A stretch of 64,000 nucleotides of DNA from NCBI GenBank assembly GCA_947095585.1, contig OX352762.1, positions 91,734,249 through 91,798,248 of the forward strand, in the 5' to 3' direction. Shown in pieces: positions 21,400 through 32,693 of the stretch. Each line of letters opens with the position of its first letter. Positions within the stretch are counted from its first letter, which is position 1. The stretch is from Nephrocerus scutellatus (taxonomy: Eukaryota; Arthropoda; Insecta; Diptera; Pipunculidae). The notes under the pieces are model-generated. The model saw nothing but the letters and a program-made list of their open reading frames with translations, was not told the origin of the DNA and made no database searches. The translations under genes and the position numbers were made by a program.

Positions 21400-23455
21400 G
21401 GTTTTCGGTTCTAAGGTTAAGGTTATCTTAGTGTGCATCTCACCGGAGCCTATCGAGCTTTATTTTCTTCACGATGTCGACATCGCGGTAACGCTCGTAG
21501 ATATCATCACTATAGAGCCTCCGGAATCGTCCTTCCTCACATACGGAACCAAAAATTCTCCGTTAGACTTATAATAAGACTTATAAGATAAAAATTAGAC
21601 ACTTTTTAATTAGAGATCGAAATTTAAGCGCAGTTTTAAAAATCAATTGACTTTTTCAGTTCTAGGTTTATCTTAGTACCATCATCATATTTGGCTCTAC
21701 AACCGGGGTCCGGGCTTGGCCTCCCGCAAAAAGTCTCTCCACCGGTCCCGATTTCGAGCCGATTTCATCCATTTTGGCATCACTAAACTCTGGTCGTCCT
21801 GGTCTACGCCATCCTTCCAGAGTGGGCTTGGCCGGCTCGCTGTCGTGTTCCATAAATCCTACCGCAAAGGACTTTCCGAACAGGATCCTCTTCGCTTATG
21901 CGAGCTAGGTGTCCTCCCCACCGGAACCTACCCAGTTTAATTTTCTTCACGATGTCGACATCACGGTAACGCTCGTAGATCTCATCATTATAGAGTCTCC
22001 GGAATCGTCCTTACTCACATACGGAACCAACAATTTTCCGTAAGACTTTTCTCTCGAACGAGGCTAAGAGGTCAGAATGCTTTTTGCTAAGCACATAAGT
22101 CTCGGATCCATATGTAAGTACTGGTATGACCATTGTCTTCTATATCAGCAGCTTGGAACTTGGATGTTATAGTTAAGTTCCTGGATTTGAAGAGTCCTGA
22201 CAGACTATAGTAAGCTTTGTTGGCGTGCGCATATTTCTGGTTCCATACTGTTATCGGCTGCTACAGTTGACCTGAGATAGTTAAATTATTGCACCACTTC
22301 AAATTCGCGCTCCACTATTTGAGTTCAGGGACCAATGTTGGAACTTCTACTCGCAGACGTGTCCACCATGTACTTTGTTTTGCTCTCATTTATGTGCAGC
22401 TCCAGATCTATCTGGATGAAAGCTTCCTGTACAGCTCTTCGGTTTCTACCAACGATGTCAATATCGTCTGCGTAAGCCAGTATCTTAATAGACTTATAGA
22501 GGATTGTTCCTCTCGCCCTTACGTCAGAGTCTCAGATCACTTTCTCCAACGCCAGGTTGAAGAGGACGTAGGCCAGTCCATCCCCTTGTCGGAGCCCGTT
22601 ATCGATGTTGAATGGGCTTGATATTTTTACTTGGCTTATAACATTGGTCATGGTCAACCTATATAGTCGTGTCAGTTTATTTGGGATGTCGAATTCTCTC
22701 ATGGCTTTATAAAGTTCTACTCTGGCTATGCTATCATAGGCGGCTTTAAAGTCTATAAAAAGATGGTGTAGTTAGTTTTGAAACTCTAGACATGTTTCCA
22801 TCACCTGCCTAAGGGTGTAAAACTGATCAGTTGTTGATATGCCTAGAATGAAACCACACTGGTATAGACCAATGATGACTTTAGCGTATGGGGCTATCCT
22901 GTCTTGAATGAGAAAATCTTATACGCGGTACTCAACAACGTTATACCACGATAATTGCTGCATTTTGTGATATCTCCCTTCTTATGTATGGGGCACAGTA
23001 TGCCTCTTCGCCAGTCTTCTGGCATAGCTTCTATCTCCCCTTCTTGCACTATTATTTTATGAATTGCTTGGTTCCGCTGGGATCCCATCAGATCCCGGGG
23101 CCTTATTATTTTTGAGCCGATTTATCGGTCTGCTAACTTGGTCTATGCTTGGTGGCGGCAGCATAGTATGATCTTCGGTCATTGGTGGAGCCGCCAATTC
23201 CTCAGTTAACTGCCCATTTAGCATCTCATGAAAGTGCTCTTCCCATCGCTCTAAGATGCCTTTAAGATCGGTGATCAGATTAACCTCTTTGTCCTTGCTG
23301 TATGTACAACGCGGTGTATATAGCTTCATACCGCAGACTCTTTGGTAAAACTTCCGCGCCTGGTGCGGTCCTTGCTCTCTGTACTGTTCTAGTTCACTGA
23401 CGAGATTCTTCTCCCATCTTCTTTTCATATCTTCTAAAATCTTTATATTCATTTT
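21400..23455 (-). mobile_element. RTE-like LINE family A, RT and 3' region
   Basis: Minus strand from 23455: linker with EQYREQGPHQARKFYQRV, then LKNNKAPGSDGIPAE, then WRRGILCPIHKKGD and YRGITLLSTAYKI. LFIDFKAAYDSI (near 22760) and AYADDIDIVGRNRRAVQEAF (near 22460) hold the catalytic aspartates. A C-terminal domain continues to about 21660. Stops and shifts occur throughout. Near 21440-21575 and 21925-22050 the same 130-bp segment occurs twice, as does an AT-rich block at 21322-21400 and 21577-21645, so the 3' part has been duplicated internally. The plus-strand frames here (such as 22289-22621) are antisense shadows. Confidence 0.8.
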
Positions 23456-23480
23456 CGCGTGCCCGCGTTCTTTTTCTTAG

Positions 23481-23565
23481 TATTGGCCGTCCAAAATTGG
23501 TTGAAACAACAGCGAAATTCTACGGCGCATCTTGGGATATTTCAACTAATTTTGGACGGCCCATT
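23481..23565. repeat. Short foldback element, 22-bp arms
   Basis: GGCCGTCCAAAATTGGTTGA at 23485-23504 is matched by its inverted copy ending at 23561 (TCAACTAATTTTGGACGGCC), with one mismatch. The central 35 bp are unpaired. It abuts the 5' end of the LINE at 23455. It resembles a minimal MITE, but its target duplication is not clear. Confidence 0.65.
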
Positions 23566-23569
23566 AAAT

Positions 23570-24940
23570 GAGCACAATATAATAACAAAATTTAAAAAGA
23601 ACCCACTCGTACTCGTAAGCGGGCAGACTATGTTTGTTTATAATTTTTCGCAAATTAAACTTAAACTCAAATAATTGGTCATCAATGACTTTATGTGTTG
23701 GTGTTAATTAACAATAACAACAACAACAAAAAAGTTTTAACAAAATAATTGCATTCAAAACAAAAACCTTCTTGAAATCAAGACGATATCCCACTCAAAA
23801 AAATTAAATCTTCACCATCACTTAAATTCACTTAAAATAATGAACGTCAAGTGCAACGCAAAATACATACTTATATGTGTATGTAAGAAGTCAGGTGCGC
23901 GCTAAATACCAACGAATTGTACACAACTCCTTCATTCATGGCAATTTGCTGCTTCAATTCAATTCAATACTGAAATCAATATTATATATAAGAAACCAGT
24001 ATATCTGCATTCCATGGAAAAATAATAATTATTCAAACAAACAACATACGCGATGTATACTGCGTATATATATATTTTATTTAATAACAATAATAATTAT
24101 TAAATAGTGTGTTTACTCAAGTGCCTTGGATAAGATATGCTTTGGTAAGCAATTGATTGAGCACACAACAAAGAGGTAAAATGAGTGTGAAAATGACAAC
24201 AACAACAAGGTATATACTTCTTAATGACTGCGATTTAGATACATTGTATAGCGCGCCATTTACATAAAAATCTCTAAAATCTAAATTTACAAGAATGTAT
24301 CGCAGAGTGGAGAGATCTTAAAAGCCACCTTACAGGTTCACTTATTAACACTTTGGCTGGTCCAAACGCAACCAAAGCGCAAGAATTTTAGGCTGAGGAA
24401 ATAGGCAAAAAACCAACAAAAACAGCAAGCAAACTAAAAATAATGACCAACACGGCTACAGCAGACTCTATCGATTCGTACATGCTCGACGGTGTACGGT
24501 TCGGCACAGTTTGAAGTTAGTTAGATTACTTTGGTAATATTTGCGAATTGTATGAGCGAGTATTTACTGTATATATTAAATCTACAAGCCATCACACATG
24601 GTTACCAAATTCCCAACATAGCAGAGACCTGAAAGCCGTCCAACACATGTGCATGTGCAGATGGAAGGATTGCCAGTGCAACACACTACACTTTGTCGTA
24701 CCATAGGTCGGAGGCAGACACATAGTTGATTTGATACCTTGCACAGTGGATCGAAATACACAAGACAGAGGAATTTATTTCCAAAAAAAAAAATTCATTT
24801 TTTCGAAAGACAGAACAACAAATTGTACGAAATGAGAGTGAGTGTTTACGCTATTCATCCAACGAACCTTTTTTCTTTGTCGTGTTTGATAAATCCAACC
24901 AATTTACTTATACGTTTCCTGCTCTGTAAAAACTACCAAA
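23570..24940. other. AT- and CAA-rich spacer
   Basis: Contains AAC/CAA simple repeats near 23708-23730 and 24195-24215. No gene or element is supported. Confidence 0.4.
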
Positions 24941-24944
24941 CATT

Positions 24945-25030
24945 ATAGAGTCTCCCGAATCACTTTTTCTCACATACGGAACGAACACTTTTGAACAATA
25001 CTTTTTTCTTGAACATGACACAGAGTTCAA
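24945..25030 (-). mobile_element. Family A LINE fragment
   Basis: The block tatagagtctcccgaatcac with the following cacatacggaac matches 21990-22050 of the larger family A copy. It is a short relic just upstream of the next LINE. Confidence 0.55.
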
Positions 25031-25209
25031 AGTATTTTTGATGACTACGACCACTTGTATTTGGAGCCCATTCCAAAATCTAATGCGGTTTTCTGACATC
25101 AAAGCGAAACATAATCCCACTCTATTAAGGATACTTGTGGAAATTGAAAAAATAATAAGGCTGGCGTTAGGCAATTCGGGAGAGGAAAAGATTAGATGTC
25201 TATGCACGT

Positions 25210-26757
25210 GTGTCTTAAACGACTGCAGATTATATAAATGCGGAAACACAGAATAGGCAATTCATTCCACATATCGTCAATCCTCCGTCCATCAAGGGCA
25301 CAAGCTTGACTTTTCCCAAATATCTTGGTCTTATTCTGGATAGAAAGCTGAGCTGGAAACCCAACATACAAGAAAGAGTCCGTACAGCCACAGTGGCACT
25401 CTTCTCAAGCAAAAAAGCCATAGGAAGTAAATGGGGTCTTCAACCGCATATCACTCATTGGCTGTACACAGACCTATTCTACTATACGTTGTGGCTGTTT
25501 GGTGGACTGTATTAGATAAAGCGATCAATCGCAGAGTCCAAAGATCAGCTTGTCTTTGTGTGAGCGGAGTGCTTCGTACAACTCCCTCTGCTGCTCTGGA
25601 CATTCTGCTCAACCTTGCTCCACTCGACATCTTCGGCAGACAACTGGCTGCACGCGCGGCTACTCGCCTCAGAGCAATCTCTCAGTGGATCGTGAATGAT
25701 TTCGGCCACTCTTCTATCCTGAATTCAGTCAGGACTCTACTTGTCAACTTAGAGGACACCATTCCGCAGCTCCACTTCAACAAAAACTTCCAGGTTACCA
25801 TCCCCTCCAGGTCTTCTTGGAAGGAAGGTATCTACTTGAAAAATGAAGGAAGGAAGGAGGTATCTTTTCAAAAAAAAACTAAATCTAAGTCTCTCTTTCC
25901 GTCTTCCTGATCACTGTTGTAATTTCCAAGCGGAAATCATGGCTATTAAGGAAGCCTTGTCTTTACTGAAGAGTAATGTCATATCTGTTAAGGATATCCA
26001 CATTTTTTCGTATAGCCAGGCTGCGCTAAAGTCCATGGAATTAGTCTCCACAAATTCCATTCTGGCCAGGAATTGCCGATCGTCTCTTGAGGTGATGGCA
26101 GAGCATTTCAACATTCACCTGTGCTGGGTGCCGGGGCACAGAGACATTCCTGGTAATTGTATGGCTGATGAACTCGCCAAACATGGAACCACACCACCCC
26201 TATTGCCTGAATATGGTTCACTAGGCATGCCGATCGCTACATGCAAACTCATGTTTAAACGGGATGCTATAATGAAAACTAATTATAGATGGTCAAACGG
26301 TACAACTTGCATAGCAACGAAGCAGATCTGGCCCAAGCTAGATCCGAAACGCTCCAAACGTTTGATCTCTCAAAACAGACTGCACATTAGTGCCATTAAA
26401 GGTGTCATAACTGGACACTGTCTCATAGGCAAGCATGCAGAAAGACTAGGAGTCTTTTCCAACGATTTCTACAGAAGCTGCATGGATGAGGAGGAGGAGG
26501 AAACCACTCTCCATCTACTTTATACGTGCCCAGCCCTCTCGAATAGACGGAAGCACCATCTGGGAGCGTTATTTTTCAATGATCTCAACGATCTAACCCA
26601 AATTGACATTAATAGTCTATTGCGCTTTATACGAAGCTCCAAGTGGTTCAACGAGTAGGCGTCGGATTTTCTAGATCCTTGTGGTATCACAACGGACCTT
26701 CTTGGTCTAAGTGCGTCGGTTTTGACTGACGGCCACTTCAACCTAACCTAACCTAAG
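25210..26757 (+). mobile_element. Non-LTR retrotransposon with RNase H domain (R1/LOA/I-like), truncated
   Basis: It starts within the RT thumb region (FPKYLGLILDRKLSWKPNI, 25312-25370). A frame change near 25440 leads into YVVAVWWTVLDKAINRRVQR, and a further shift near 25850 into an RNase H domain (CNFQAEIMAIKEAL from 25918, CWVPGHRDIPGNCMADELAK at 26122-26181). The first RNase H strand with its leading catalytic Asp is absent, removed with the linker by a deletion near 25830-25910. The C-terminus has LHLLYTCPALSNRRK and ends LLRFIRSSKWFNE, stop 26656-26658. The 3' end is CCTAACCTAACCTAA near 26744-26757, which is the element tail and not telomeric DNA. Confidence 0.85.
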
Positions 26758-26924
26758 GCATGTTTCTCACATATATTTTACCTCTCTCTAAAATAACGTG
26801 ACTCTGAGTTGTTTGTATTTAAAGTCGTTCACATTAATTTTTAATGTACCAATAACAGAAGTTGAAACAAACAGCCAACCAATGTTCTTGTCAAGATAAA
26901 AGTTTTTAAAAAAAAGTGTCGGTG

Positions 26925-27010
26925 GTGCAGTGGTTATGGTTATATTATTGGCTCCCACACGGAGGACACCAAGTTCGATTACCGGAACGTCTAAAAAAGT
27001 TCTCACTGCA
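26925..27010 (+). other. tRNA-like segment, possible second SINE head
   Basis: TGGTGCAGTGGTTA (near 26932) resembles an A box and AGTTCGATTAC (near 26973) a B box, 40 bp apart. It does not fold into a standard cloverleaf, and no second copy or target duplication was found, so this is tentative. Confidence 0.3.
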
Positions 27011-28985
27011 CTGATCATCTAGATTACAAGAACCCATGATTCCGAGGCTGTACATGATATATACAGTTGCTGTATTCACCTGTACGTTTGAATTTATGTA
27101 TGAAATAATCAAGATGTAGAGCCATCAATATTATGGGTTTGTGAGTACAATACACAATATGCTCAGGTCTCAACTCAACTTCACCCACAACAAAACTTTC
27201 TTTCTTTCTTCTGTCCAAATATTTCTAAGCCCACGCTGTGCTTAGTTAGACATTATAAGGGTGGAAACCCCTTAAAGCGTGCGCTAATTATAAAAAAATG
27301 GCTTAGGGCTGGGCTGATTGCTTATTTAATCTGATAAATACTTGATGCTTTTAAGGAAGGGCAACTTATATTTGTAAAGTTTTCATTATAGAGCTAAAGT
27401 AATATCGTCAACATTTATTTATTTATCCATCCTTATTTTCAACCTTAAATATTTTCACTCACCGGCTTCTTAAGCGTTTTAATCCACTGTGCATTGTACA
27501 CATACTAAGTGTACCTGTATGTGCACTTGGCTGCCTACATACAGATTAAAGTTGTTTTCCTTTCGTGAATTCCATTTCAAAATTTATTGCAAATTGCACA
27601 AAATACGTACATACCAACCGATCTTGCGTCTCTTACGTCATGAATTTCTGTTTATGTGGCCAATATAGGCGCGTTGTGGAACAAGAAGTTGCAAAGTAGA
27701 CTTTGTTTGCTTACATCGACTTCGATTGTCATACCAAATTAAATGTAAAGTTTATTTAAATACTTCCGAGTACCAGCATAATTGTTGTGCTAATATTAAC
27801 ATATTAACTAAAAATAATAAATCAAGATGTTGGAGAGTTTTATCATCGATTGATTTTTCTATTCATTCCTTGATTTATTCCTGATTTATTTATATTGACT
27901 CGGCGGTAATAAATAAGTAGTTTTACGTGCTGAGATATTGGGAGCAGCACGTTTAGATTTTAGAATTCAGTGAGTATATATTGAAACGAGGTGAGACATA
28001 ACAAAATTCGGCTGGCAATGGGACCAGATATCTGTATTTTTGATGTTTTGATTATAAATGTTGGTCTATTTACAACTTTCTCAGGTCTATACCAGACCTG
28101 GAAATAACTGGTGGTTTACTCGATACTTTATAGTCAATCTAAGAGCCTCAAACTAAAAGTAAATTCTTTCGTAGTACGAAAATCTTTCCTCACTTGAAAC
28201 CATAACTTCTATTTTACATGATGTGAATTTTATCCAAATAGATTAGTGCTCGGATAGCAACATGCAGATTTTCTACACATGTGTTTTGGAAATAATATGG
28301 AGTTAAGGTTTATGGCACCACGAGAGTGAAAATCTTGCTTCGTCTCATTGACACGAGACCCACGCACTTCCAGAGAATGTGCTAGAAGTATATTTTTCTC
28401 CGCCTTCAATAGACAGTTGTTAGCATAGCCCCAAGAATAAGTAATTAGCAAGAGCAATTATTTTTTGTTTGATTTCTGAACTGATGCCGTTACTTGATGT
28501 AACAGCGGCGCCGAGGTATAAAAAGATCATTCGGTTTTTCGAATGTCAGCATCAGTGACTACTTTTTTAAAAAGAAAGCTGTTGTTAGTCAAACGATCCA
28601 CAAACTATTATTGAATATTTATATCTATCGAGCTATTTAGAAAATATAGCCAAGAGCTATTTACAAATAATCGGCCATGTGCAGCAAATTTGGCTCTGCA
28701 GTAAGCAGAGCCATTTGGATTAAGTTACTCTACGTAGAAGGCGTTGTCAATATATTACCCTTAAACAATATTGAACGGTGTAGTGCTGATATCAATTTCA
28801 AAACGAAACCACCCTTTATAAAAAAATTAATTGCCAATATGTGTATCATGTTAATGTCATCAAAAATTAGCTCATATACTGTGCTAACAAGTTGACAAAC
28901 AACCTGTGCTGACAATAATTGTTTGTTTTTGTTTGTTTGTTTATGCCATAGTTGAAGTTTTTTTACTGTAAAAACAGATCATTTT
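27011..28985. other. Intergenic stretch with one promoter-like site
   Basis: A TATAAAAA at about 28517 lies some 35 bp before TCAGTGACT (near 28552), an arthropod initiator-like arrangement. Downstream, GGCTCTGC at 28690 pairs with GCAGAGCC at 28703. The open frame at 28677-28895 (72 codons) shows no family motif. I do not call a gene. Confidence 0.3.
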
Positions 28986-28989
28986 AAAA

Positions 28990-29770
28990 AGTATATATAG
29001 ATATATATAAAAGTTAACTTCTGTGTGTACGTATGTTCTTTATACTTTTCGATAACATCCATCCAATCGAATTCAAACTTTGTGTAGGGTTTTTATACCA
29101 TACTAAACAAGGTTTCGTCTTATTTTGGAAGTGGTCAGACAAGCTCTGGTTCAAGGCGCCACAAATGTTTTCCAAAAAAACTATGTTTTATTGATTCGCA
29201 TAGAATTAGGCACATGCGACGTTTTACTACAAATATTATCCATATAAAATTAACTCAGGTGGATTAATGCTGGGAGATAGTGGGTGGTCTAATTGTCAGT
29301 TTAGAACTAAGAGCTGAAAGACTCAAAGTAAGTACTTTAGTAGTCCGAAGACCCTCTCCACGTATCCTACACCCCAAAATATCGTTACAAAAAAATATAT
29401 ATTTAAAAAATACCATGTTGTCACTATTAAAAAAACAACCCATAAAAATTAAAAATTTTCATGCAAATTCTAATAACCAAAAGTATACGGAATTCCACTA
29501 TAAATGCTGAAATATAAAAACACACAAAGCACTACAACCCAACAACAAAACAACCCCAATCGTAAAGCAAGCATTGCTGCCCACAGCACATACACAAACG
29601 CACAACGCACAACGCACACAGAACACAGTCATTATAGTATGAAAAGATCTGATGCCGGGAAAAAAAATTGTATGGGAACCCCCCGCGGCCCGTTTACTCT
29701 CAAATTTTAATAGAAAGTATTGTCACCGGAAATATACACGTGTGCAAAATTTCAATAAAATCGGGCTTTG
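28990..29770 (+). repeat. Possible non-autonomous element ending in a REP-1 module
   Basis: It begins with tatatataaaagttaacttc and a region similar in style to insect Helitron 5' ends. It continues through A-rich DNA with CACAACGCACAACG repeats and ends with a REP-1 module (gtattgtcaccggaaatata at 29717 and the tgtgcaaaatttcaataaaa block). The REP-1 module is certain. Treating the whole interval as one element is inference. Confidence 0.35.
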
Positions 29771-31370
29771 GGATGTGTATGTAAGATGTATGTTAAGTAC
29801 TTATCGACCAATGACCTCAATTTCGTTCTCTGCCAAAAGGTCAGAAACAAAAAAACAAATTCCATAAGTGTCCGCCCATCGAGTTCGCCCATAATAACTA
29901 TAACCCAGTCTAAGATTAATGAACAAATTTTGCAGCACCAAGCAGTAGTTAAAAATTTCAAAATGATGTTGCTTCTGCCTAAGCGTTAGTCGAATATCTT
30001 TGTTTGGGAAATAGCGTTTATCCATTCTTTATGTTTTGTTAGGTTGATAGTTGTTGCTTTTTACCAAAATTTTACTCGTGTATATGTATTATTATTATGT
30101 ATGCACACATTTTAAAATAAAAATATGTATACCTAAGCTTTATAAAAACATGAAGATACTGTGAGAGGGAATTTTCTGTTAAATTTTTTTATCTGCTATA
30201 TCAAGTATTCAGATATTTTCTTAATAGACACTATGCATACATAATATGTAAAAGACATATTAGAGAGTTGCTTATAAATCGCTTTTATTCTACGTTTGAA
30301 TATTGTATTCTTAAGACTAACCTCTTTAAAACTCAAAAACCAAAAAAATTTCTTTTGAATTAACTTTGGAATTAATTAACACACCCATCAGACATAGACA
30401 TTCACAACGAACCGTAATTATTCACAGTATTCTTAAGAAGACATTTTTCATCGATAGATTCTCCACGATGTATGCAGTATCTATGCAGCAGTCTTCTCAA
30501 CTGAATCTTAACGACAAAATACATTAATATTTTCAAGATTATGTATACAAGTATTGATATCCTACTATAATTATAAAGTACCACATCAGTTTCTAAGGTC
30601 ACATCTACGCTACATCTCATAAAACCACGACGACTATGATGACAATATAACTGTGTGGCCCCATTGAAGCAATGGTATTTTCTCCGTCCCTGCAGTCTCT
30701 CACTACTTTTGATTCTACACATCAACAATCCTAAGCCTACGTTTACATGCGTATTGTTTGAAATTCAATCTATAACTTGACTCTAGACTTGGGTTTAAAA
30801 GACGCAAATGACAGAGCGCCAGTGGAATGTACGAATGTTAAATGAACGACGATGACTTGAAGATACTCGTATTATTGTATCTCGTATTACATGTACGATT
30901 AAATGACAATAATAATTATTAAATAAATAATTCGATATAATATTCTACTACACAAGAAATGAAATTTTCTGAGATCTTATTATCCAATAGAATAGAGAGC
31001 GATTTGAATGTTAATAAAACGTAAATAAAACTTCTTTTTAATATTGTGTGCCAAAGCTTGTAACTTTAAATATCATACAGTGAGTCCAATATCTACATTG
31101 CTTGAAAACTTTATAGGCACATCTTATATTATATATAATCCATTGAAGCCTCTGTCAAGTTCAGAACAGATAATTAAGGGCAATATATGCATCGCCAACG
31201 TTATGATAACTATGCTGCTCAAGGAATGTAAGGAGTATTTTTTGTTATATAGATTTTTTGTGTTAGATATATAGGGTTAGGAAAAGAAACGTGGTTATAA
31301 AAGAATTTTAGCAATTCTCTTAGGTATGGCTAGTTTAATAAATGTGGACACACTATCATGATAAATAAAC
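29771..31370. other. Intergenic stretch, nothing identified
   Basis: AT-rich. Overlapping short open frames (29752-30025, 30402-30728, 31044-31274) lack motifs or shared codon bias. Confidence 0.4.
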
Positions 31371-31372
31371 CA

Positions 31373-32693
31373 TATATTTCATATTCAAGATAATTAGGCT
31401 ATTATAAAAAAATATGGGTGTTTACAGTTCTTAGAGGAAAAAAATGTTAAGATGACGAAGACTAGACGTCAAATACTTGGAAAAAATTTCATATTCAAGA
31501 TAATTAGGTCATTTAAAAAAATATAGGTGTTTAGTTTCTTGGTTCTATGAATATCAACGGTGAATCTATGTTCTGATCGCAACCTAATCATTGGAGGCAC
31601 AATTTTTCCCCATAAAAACATCCACAAAGCCACCTGGAACTCCTCGCAAATCTCCCGGAATCTGAAGCTAACGATCTTCAGATCTAACGTTCTCTCTGCG
31701 AAACGTTGAAAGTCACAGAGTCAATTGCGACGCGCCTCCAAGTCTTGGTCAACAAGTGCTTAAAAAGAGGATACTGATACTGGCCTGACATTATCACCAA
31801 TCAAGACTGGTTTTGAATTGTACTTCGCCAGACACGTCCATCAACCCACATATGCAACCTAATAGGCTACTTAACATCAGCGTCGCTACTCCTTCGTTGG
31901 ATGAGATAAGGACAACAATTCGTTCACTGCATCAGGTAAAGGTTAAGCAGCAGGCAATCACAACATCTACGCAGAACTCCTTCAAGCCGACGTCGAGTTA
32001 ACTACGCGAACATTGCATGCGATATATCAAGATATCTGGGAATCTGAATACGTTCCATCGTCGTTAAAAGAAGGCTTAGTAGTCAAACTCCCCAAGAAAG
32101 GTTATTTGAGCAATTGCGATAACTGGAGAGGAATTACAAGGTGCGACACTCCCATAGTATGCTTAATAAAATCTGGAACTCCTCGCAAATCTCCCGGAAT
32201 CTGAAGCTAACAATCTTCAGTTCTAACGTTCTCTCTGCGAAACGTGGAAAGTCACAGAGTCAATTGCGACGCGCCTCCGAGTCTTGGTCAACAAGTGCTT
32301 AAAAAGAGGATACTGAGATAAAGATGGCCTGACATTATCACCAATCAAGACTGGTGGAGAATAACGCAGCAATCGCGATCACCATCAGACGACGAAAATG
32401 GAGCTGGATTGGCCACACTTTGCGAAAGCCAGCTAACGATATTACGAAACTTGCGCTCGACCGGAATCCACAAGCAAGCCGCCGAGTTGACCGTCCTAAC
32501 GTTCCCGAGGTAGAATGGAAAAGGATAATAGAAGAGGAAGCAATATCCCAGGGTACCGAGTGGCGTCTCGAGTTCGTTGGCGTACGTTTGTAGAAGCCCT
32601 ATACTCCTCCGCGGAGTAAAGGAAAGAAAGAAAGAATTTCTTAATAAGGAAAAATGGTAAAATGACGAGGACTAGAAGTCAAATGCATGGAAA
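31373..32693 (+). repeat. Tandem repeat (about 113 bp) interrupted by a LINE
   Basis: catattcaagataattagg occurs at 31380 and again near 31490, followed each time by a run of As and the ataggtgttta/atgggtgttta block. Between them lies gatgacgaagactagacgtc (near 31451). The matching gatgacgaggactagaagtc reappears at 32662, after the LINE. The second unit is therefore split, with its left half at 31486-31545 and its right half at 32634-32693. Confidence 0.7.
31546..32633 (+). mobile_element. RTE-like LINE family B, scrambled copy
   Basis: An RT segment (DIWESEYVPSSLKEGLVVKL, NCDNWRGI near 32115) lies between two near-identical 180-bp copies of a later segment, at 31634-31812 and 32169-32354 (both start ctggaactcctcgcaaatct). 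The C-terminal domain follows (RRRKWSWIGHTLRKPANDIT, 32388-32447) and the element ends in an aaagaaagaaag tail. The duplicated piece before RT shows rearrangement, since it normally lies downstream. The catalytic RT core is missing. The broken tandem repeat around it marks the insertion boundaries. Confidence 0.78.

Noticed and set aside
22289..22621. 110-codon plus-strand frame
   Set aside because: Antisense shadow of the family A reverse transcriptase (AYADD motif on the minus strand).
26744..26757. CCTAA repeats resembling insect telomeric TTAGG
   Set aside because: Only about three units, placed exactly at the 3' end of the RNase H-type LINE, so it is that element's tail.
28677..28895. 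72-codon frame downstream of a TATA-like site as a gene
   Set aside because: The TATA/initiator arrangement is suggestive, but the peptide has no motif and the frame is no longer than others expected in this DNA.
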